From an uncultured bacterium (GTDB lineage Bacteria > Bacteroidota > Bacteroidia > Bacteroidales > Muribaculaceae), in the NCBI GenBank assembly GCA_945612775.1, contig CALZAF010000001.1:61117-125116 (forward strand): DNA of 64,000 bases. Direction: 5' to 3'. Under the pieces are notes generated by a model. It worked only from the letters and a program-made list of their open reading frames with translations. It was not told the origin of the DNA and did not search any database. Shown one piece after another: positions 63,320 through 64,000 of the stretch. A program made the position numbers and the translations under genes. Positions within the stretch are counted from its first letter, which is position 1, and every line of letters starts with the position of its first letter.

Positions 63320-64000
63320 TTATCTAAGGGTTACTTTTGCTATAGTTACTCCGTCAACCACAACAATATAAATGCCCGAACCGCAGCTAATTTCCGATTT
63401 ATCGGCAGCTATTAGTTTGCCATCGATGCTATAAACTTCCGAATGATTCCATTCGCCGCCTATTATGATATTGCCGTTGCTTGCCGACACATTGGCTTGT
63501 GGCGCTGCTATCGTTTCGGTTGCCGAATACAATTTCTCCACTATCGATACTGGCTGGATAACGTATTCTGTACCATCATTTTCTATCACACCCACCACAT
63601 CGGCACAAGTAGAAGATGTAGTAGCATTAATTGTACTAAGGAACTTGGTGCCTACGTTAAGCGCAGTTGAAGAATATGCAAGTTGGTATATCCCTAAGCT
63701 GCTATTTTCTACAATCGATACGTTATTTACAGCTACCAATTTGCCTACATATTCATCTGTAATTCCATCTATTGCCACCTCTGGAGCACCAAACACCGAT
63801 CTTACTTCATAGCCATCTTTCACAAGAATTGCTGGCACGCCACCCACTTTTGTGCTTAATCCGGTAACCCCGGCTGGGATTATTTGACCTTTTATAGATG
63901 TTGCTAAAGGCTGATCTCCAGTAAAATATAGAACATCACCATCACAAGAAGCCGCTGTACATAGTTTGTCGTCACTTTGTGCAATACACGAAGCATCTTT
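63320..64000 (-). CDS. Secreted protein with T9SS-like C-terminal sorting domain (partial)
   Basis: The reading frame is open from the right edge to the stop at 63320, so 226 C-terminal residues are visible and the start is outside the window. A GTG at 63847 lies inside the frame and is not the start. The visible part is Ser/Thr/Val-rich with repeated beta-type segments and Cys residues near the edge. The last 30 residues (VYSIDGKLIAADKSEI and GIYIVVVDGVTIAKVTLR) resemble the type A C-terminal signal of Bacteroidota type IX secretion. No enzyme motif is visible in this portion. Confidence 0.65.
   Translation of the reverse strand, partial: KDASCIAQSDDKLCTAASCDGDVLYFTGDQPLATSIKGQIIPAGVTGLSTKVGGVPAILVKDGYEVRSVFGAPEVAIDGITDEYVGKLVAVNNVSIVENSSLGIYQLAYSSTALNVGTKFLSTINATTSSTCADVVGVIENDGTEYVIQPVSIVEKLYSATETIAAPQANVSASNGNIIIGGEWNHSEVYSIDGKLIAADKSEISCGSGIYIVVVDGVTIAKVTLR

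Overview
The window reads as a chromosomal segment of a Bacteroidota bacterium, most likely order Bacteroidales and plausibly a Muribaculaceae-type gut commensal (the family is inference). The strongest evidence is promoter architecture. At least a dozen intergenic regions carry the Bacteroidota primary-sigma signature TTTG-N19/20-TAnnTTTG, and few genes have a Shine-Dalgarno sequence. Gene content agrees: DUF5606, M13 and S9 secreted peptidases, a Nudix-type sugar regulator, two RpoD-like sigma factors and lipoproteins with acidic residues after the Cys. I see no prophage, transposase, IS element, CRISPR array or integrase. This is core and metabolic chromosome.

Layout. 1-4440: recQ (cut by the left edge), clpX-clpP and tig, all minus strand, a DNA-repair and protein quality-control block. 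4672-8703: M13 metallopeptidase and an ABC-F ATPase (minus). 8866-15052: uvrB, a YgiQ-type radical SAM protein and an S9 peptidase (plus). 15128-17277: lipoprotein, rsmG and an MBL-fold hydrolase (minus). 17397-20564: S1-domain protein (plus), then a Pit phosphate transporter fused to a PhoU-like domain (minus). 20617-22720: histidine kinase and response regulator reading toward pit. 22950-25483: bcp and groES-groEL. 25812-27404: a receiver-histidine kinase hybrid facing a stand-alone receiver. 27678-30986: paired chromate-transporter subunits, folC and a YihY membrane protein. 31021-31395: RNase P RNA on the minus strand.

31725-35424: htrA and two tandem RpoD-family sigma factors; the second has a sigma-54-like promoter sequence. 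35552-40469: the leucine operon leuA-leuC-leuD-leuB, preceded by an 11-Leu, 23-residue leader peptide and mutually exclusive antiterminator and terminator hairpins, a complete ribosome-mediated attenuator. 40535-45638: PIF1-like helicase with TPRs, FadL-type porin and a Tyr/Trp/Ser/Gly-rich secreted protein (minus). 45985-49682: dus, trmN6-like methyltransferase, marC-like gene, tRNA-Glu(CTC) and a HAD phosphatase. 50036-55160: a xylose operon (Nudix-type regulator, xylB, xylA, xylE) with a perfect 12-bp inverted repeat bracketing its promoter. 55246-59150: dnaA, an MCE/MlaD protein and an N-acetylmuramoyl-alanine amidase (minus). 59306-62145: aroE and comEC (plus). 62151-64000: NlpC/P60 lipoprotein, DUF5606 protein and the C-terminal end of a secreted protein that runs off the right edge.

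The most interesting non-coding signals are the leu attenuator, the xylose operator-like repeat, the sigma-54-like element before the second sigma gene, and three spaced copies of GCATTTACAAT upstream of dnaA. All statements come from reading the sequence. No alignment, folding or database search was run.
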